Of a stretch of DNA of 20,675 bases, positions 19,972 through 20,675 are shown one piece after another. The stretch comes from a virus. A program made the translations under genes and the position numbers. The stretch spans positions 1-20,675 of IMG/VR virus record IMGVR_UViG_3300031539_004337, one strand, 5' to 3'. The notes beneath the pieces were generated by a model, which was given only the letters and a program-made list of their open reading frames with translations, did no database searches and had not been told where the DNA came from. Position 1 is the stretch's first letter. The number at the start of each line of letters is the position of its first letter.

Positions 19972-20460
19972 CTAGGTCAGCGCCACGCCGTTGTTGCCCA
20001 CGACGCGCCAGACCAGCGCTCCGCCGACCTGCGTGCCGATGAGCTGGAGCGTGTCGCCTGCGTTGCCGAAGGTCAGCGTGACCGAGCCCAGCACGTCGAC
20101 GGCCGCGGCCGCCGTGACCACGATGTCGCCCACGTACACGTCGCAGACGAGGGTCAGCTGCTGGCCCGCGAAGGCCGGGATCGCGAGGGTGCGCGTCTCG
20201 GCTCCGGCCGACGTCATGAAGCACGCGCCGGACTGCACGACCGGGATCGCCAGGCCGTTGCCCGGATCGGCGATGTCGTCGAAGGTCGAGCTGCGGCTCC
20301 AGTTGGTGTCGCCGGCACCGACCTTGTGGTAGATGGCGTTGCCCAGATGGATGCACAGGTCACCAGTGGTGCCGGCGAGGCCGGCACCAGCAGTGGGGTC
20401 CGCGTCGACGATGGCGAGGCGGTTGCTGCCGCCGAGTGGTTGTTGGTCTACGATGGCCAT
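19972..20460 (-). CDS. virion-type paralog 4, short (162 aa)
   Basis: GAGGAG lies 9 bases before the ATG. The module is a divergent version (MAIVDQQPLGGSNRLAIVDAD, ending in GDTNWSR). The remaining 105 residues are beta-rich: IPVVQSGACFMTSAGAETRT, FAGQQLTLVCDVYVGDIVVT, and the ending VGGALVWRVVGNNGVALT. The ending closely matches the next gene (VGGTLAWRVAGNSGCALT), so paralogs 4 and 5 are duplicates at their C-termini. Probably a small decoration or fibre-tip protein. A strong GC hairpin precedes its ribosome-binding site. Confidence 0.75.
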   Translation of the reverse strand: MAIVDQQPLGGSNRLAIVDADPTAGAGLAGTTGDLCIHLGNAIYHKVGAGDTNWSRSSTFDDIADPGNGLAIPVVQSGACFMTSAGAETRTLAIPAFAGQQLTLVCDVYVGDIVVTAAAAVDVLGSVTLTFGNAGDTLQLIGTQVGGALVWRVVGNNGVALT

Positions 20461-20474
20461 TACTCATGCTCCTC

Positions 20475-20491
20475 GGCCGCGTCTCGCGGCC
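20475..20491. repeat. GC hairpin between paralogs 5 and 4
   Basis: GGCCGCG (20475-20481) and CGCGGCC (20485-20491) with a 3-base loop, immediately upstream of the GAGGAG site of paralog 4 on the minus strand. A second small palindrome, CACTG-A-CAGTG, abuts it at 20491-20501. No T-run follows. It may mark an mRNA processing or translation-control element. Confidence 0.75.
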
Positions 20492-20525
20492 ACTGACAGT
20501 GATCCGCGACTCACTCGAGACGCGA

Positions 20526-20675
20526 CTAGGTGAGCGCGCAGCCGGAGTTGCCGGCGACGCGCCACGCGAGGGTGCCGCCGACCGTCATGCCGACGAGCTC
20601 GATCCAGTCCCCGGCCTGCTCCATCGTGATGATGGTGGAGCCAGGGATCGTGTCGACCGCAGAGGCCACGGTGAT
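20526..20675 (-). CDS. virion-type paralog 5, C-terminal 49 residues only (5' end outside window)
   Basis: An open frame runs in from the window edge and ends at TAG (20528-20526). The visible part, ITVASAVDTIPGSTIITMEQ onward to VGGTLAWRVAGNSGCALT, aligns over its length with the end of paralog 4. The gene is cut by the window, so the shared N-terminal module cannot be confirmed for it. A 65-base gap containing hairpins separates it from paralog 4. Confidence 0.78.
   Translation of the reverse strand: MTVASAVDTIPGSTIITMEQAGDWIELVGMTVGGTLAWRVAGNSGCALT

Noticed and set aside
18973-20496. Long plus-strand open frame opposite virion paralogs 3 and 4
   Set aside because: Composition is dominated by Arg, Asp and Gly as expected for the antisense of GC-rich genes. 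The opposite strand holds genes with shared modules and good ribosome-binding sites.
1-20675. CRISPR arrays, tRNA genes, insertion sequences or a retroelement (DGR) linked to the tail genes
   Set aside because: No spaced direct repeats, cloverleaf sequences, transposase motifs or reverse transcriptase motifs were seen on reading the sequence and translations. No computational scan was possible.

Overview
The window reads as part of a tailed bacteriophage or prophage from a GC-rich host. Genes are tightly packed, often with 1-, 4- or 8-bp start/stop overlaps. The set includes a DnaB-type helicase, a RecT/YqaJ recombination pair, a RuvC-like resolvase, two DNA methyltransferases, a GH25 endolysin with membrane lysis proteins, and virion-type beta-structured proteins. 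Spanin-like proteins in the lysis block suggest a Gram-negative host. No tRNA, rRNA, CRISPR array, insertion sequence, integrase, terminase, portal or capsid gene was recognised, so packaging and head genes must lie outside the window. The host genus cannot be named from this sequence.

Layout: (1) 6035 down to about 57, minus strand: a leftward operon of XRE-type regulator, ParB-Dam fusion methyltransferase, PD-(D/E)XK nuclease, replication-initiator-like protein, PP-loop/PAPS-reductase-like enzyme, a small helical protein, DnaB helicase and small unknown proteins. (2) 6043-6120: a divergent control region with a 39-bp inverted repeat whose arms contain both candidate -35 boxes. (3) 6146-12964, plus strand: the rightward operon of a DUF6948-like protein, a Gly-X repeat protein, a coiled-coil protein, YqaJ exonuclease, RecT, an unknown protein, RuvC-like resolvase, a beta-class methyltransferase, several small Cys-rich or helical proteins, and a small membrane protein with an HELSH zinc-protease motif. 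(4) 12965-14319: an accessory cassette with its own sigma70-like promoter and upstream palindrome, carrying an HNH nuclease, an acidic protein and a small HTH-like protein. (5) 20675 down to 14287, minus strand: late genes, comprising five paralogous virion-type proteins (four complete, one cut by the window edge), the endolysin, a membrane-anchored coiled-coil protein, a 3-TM holin candidate and two spanin-like proteins. The last gene overlaps the rightward operon tail-to-tail by 33 bp.

How the parts fit: the two early operons probably supply replication (initiator, helicase) and recombination (YqaJ with RecT, then resolvase). The two methyltransferases may protect phage DNA. The late operon probably builds host-contact structures and lyses the cell. 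The most unusual elements are the array of late proteins sharing one N-terminal module, with a 49-bp identical tag in two of them; a 25-bp palindrome inside the ParB-Dam gene; a ten-G tract that separates two ORFs one deletion would fuse; the mini membrane metalloprotease; and the independently promoted HNH cassette.
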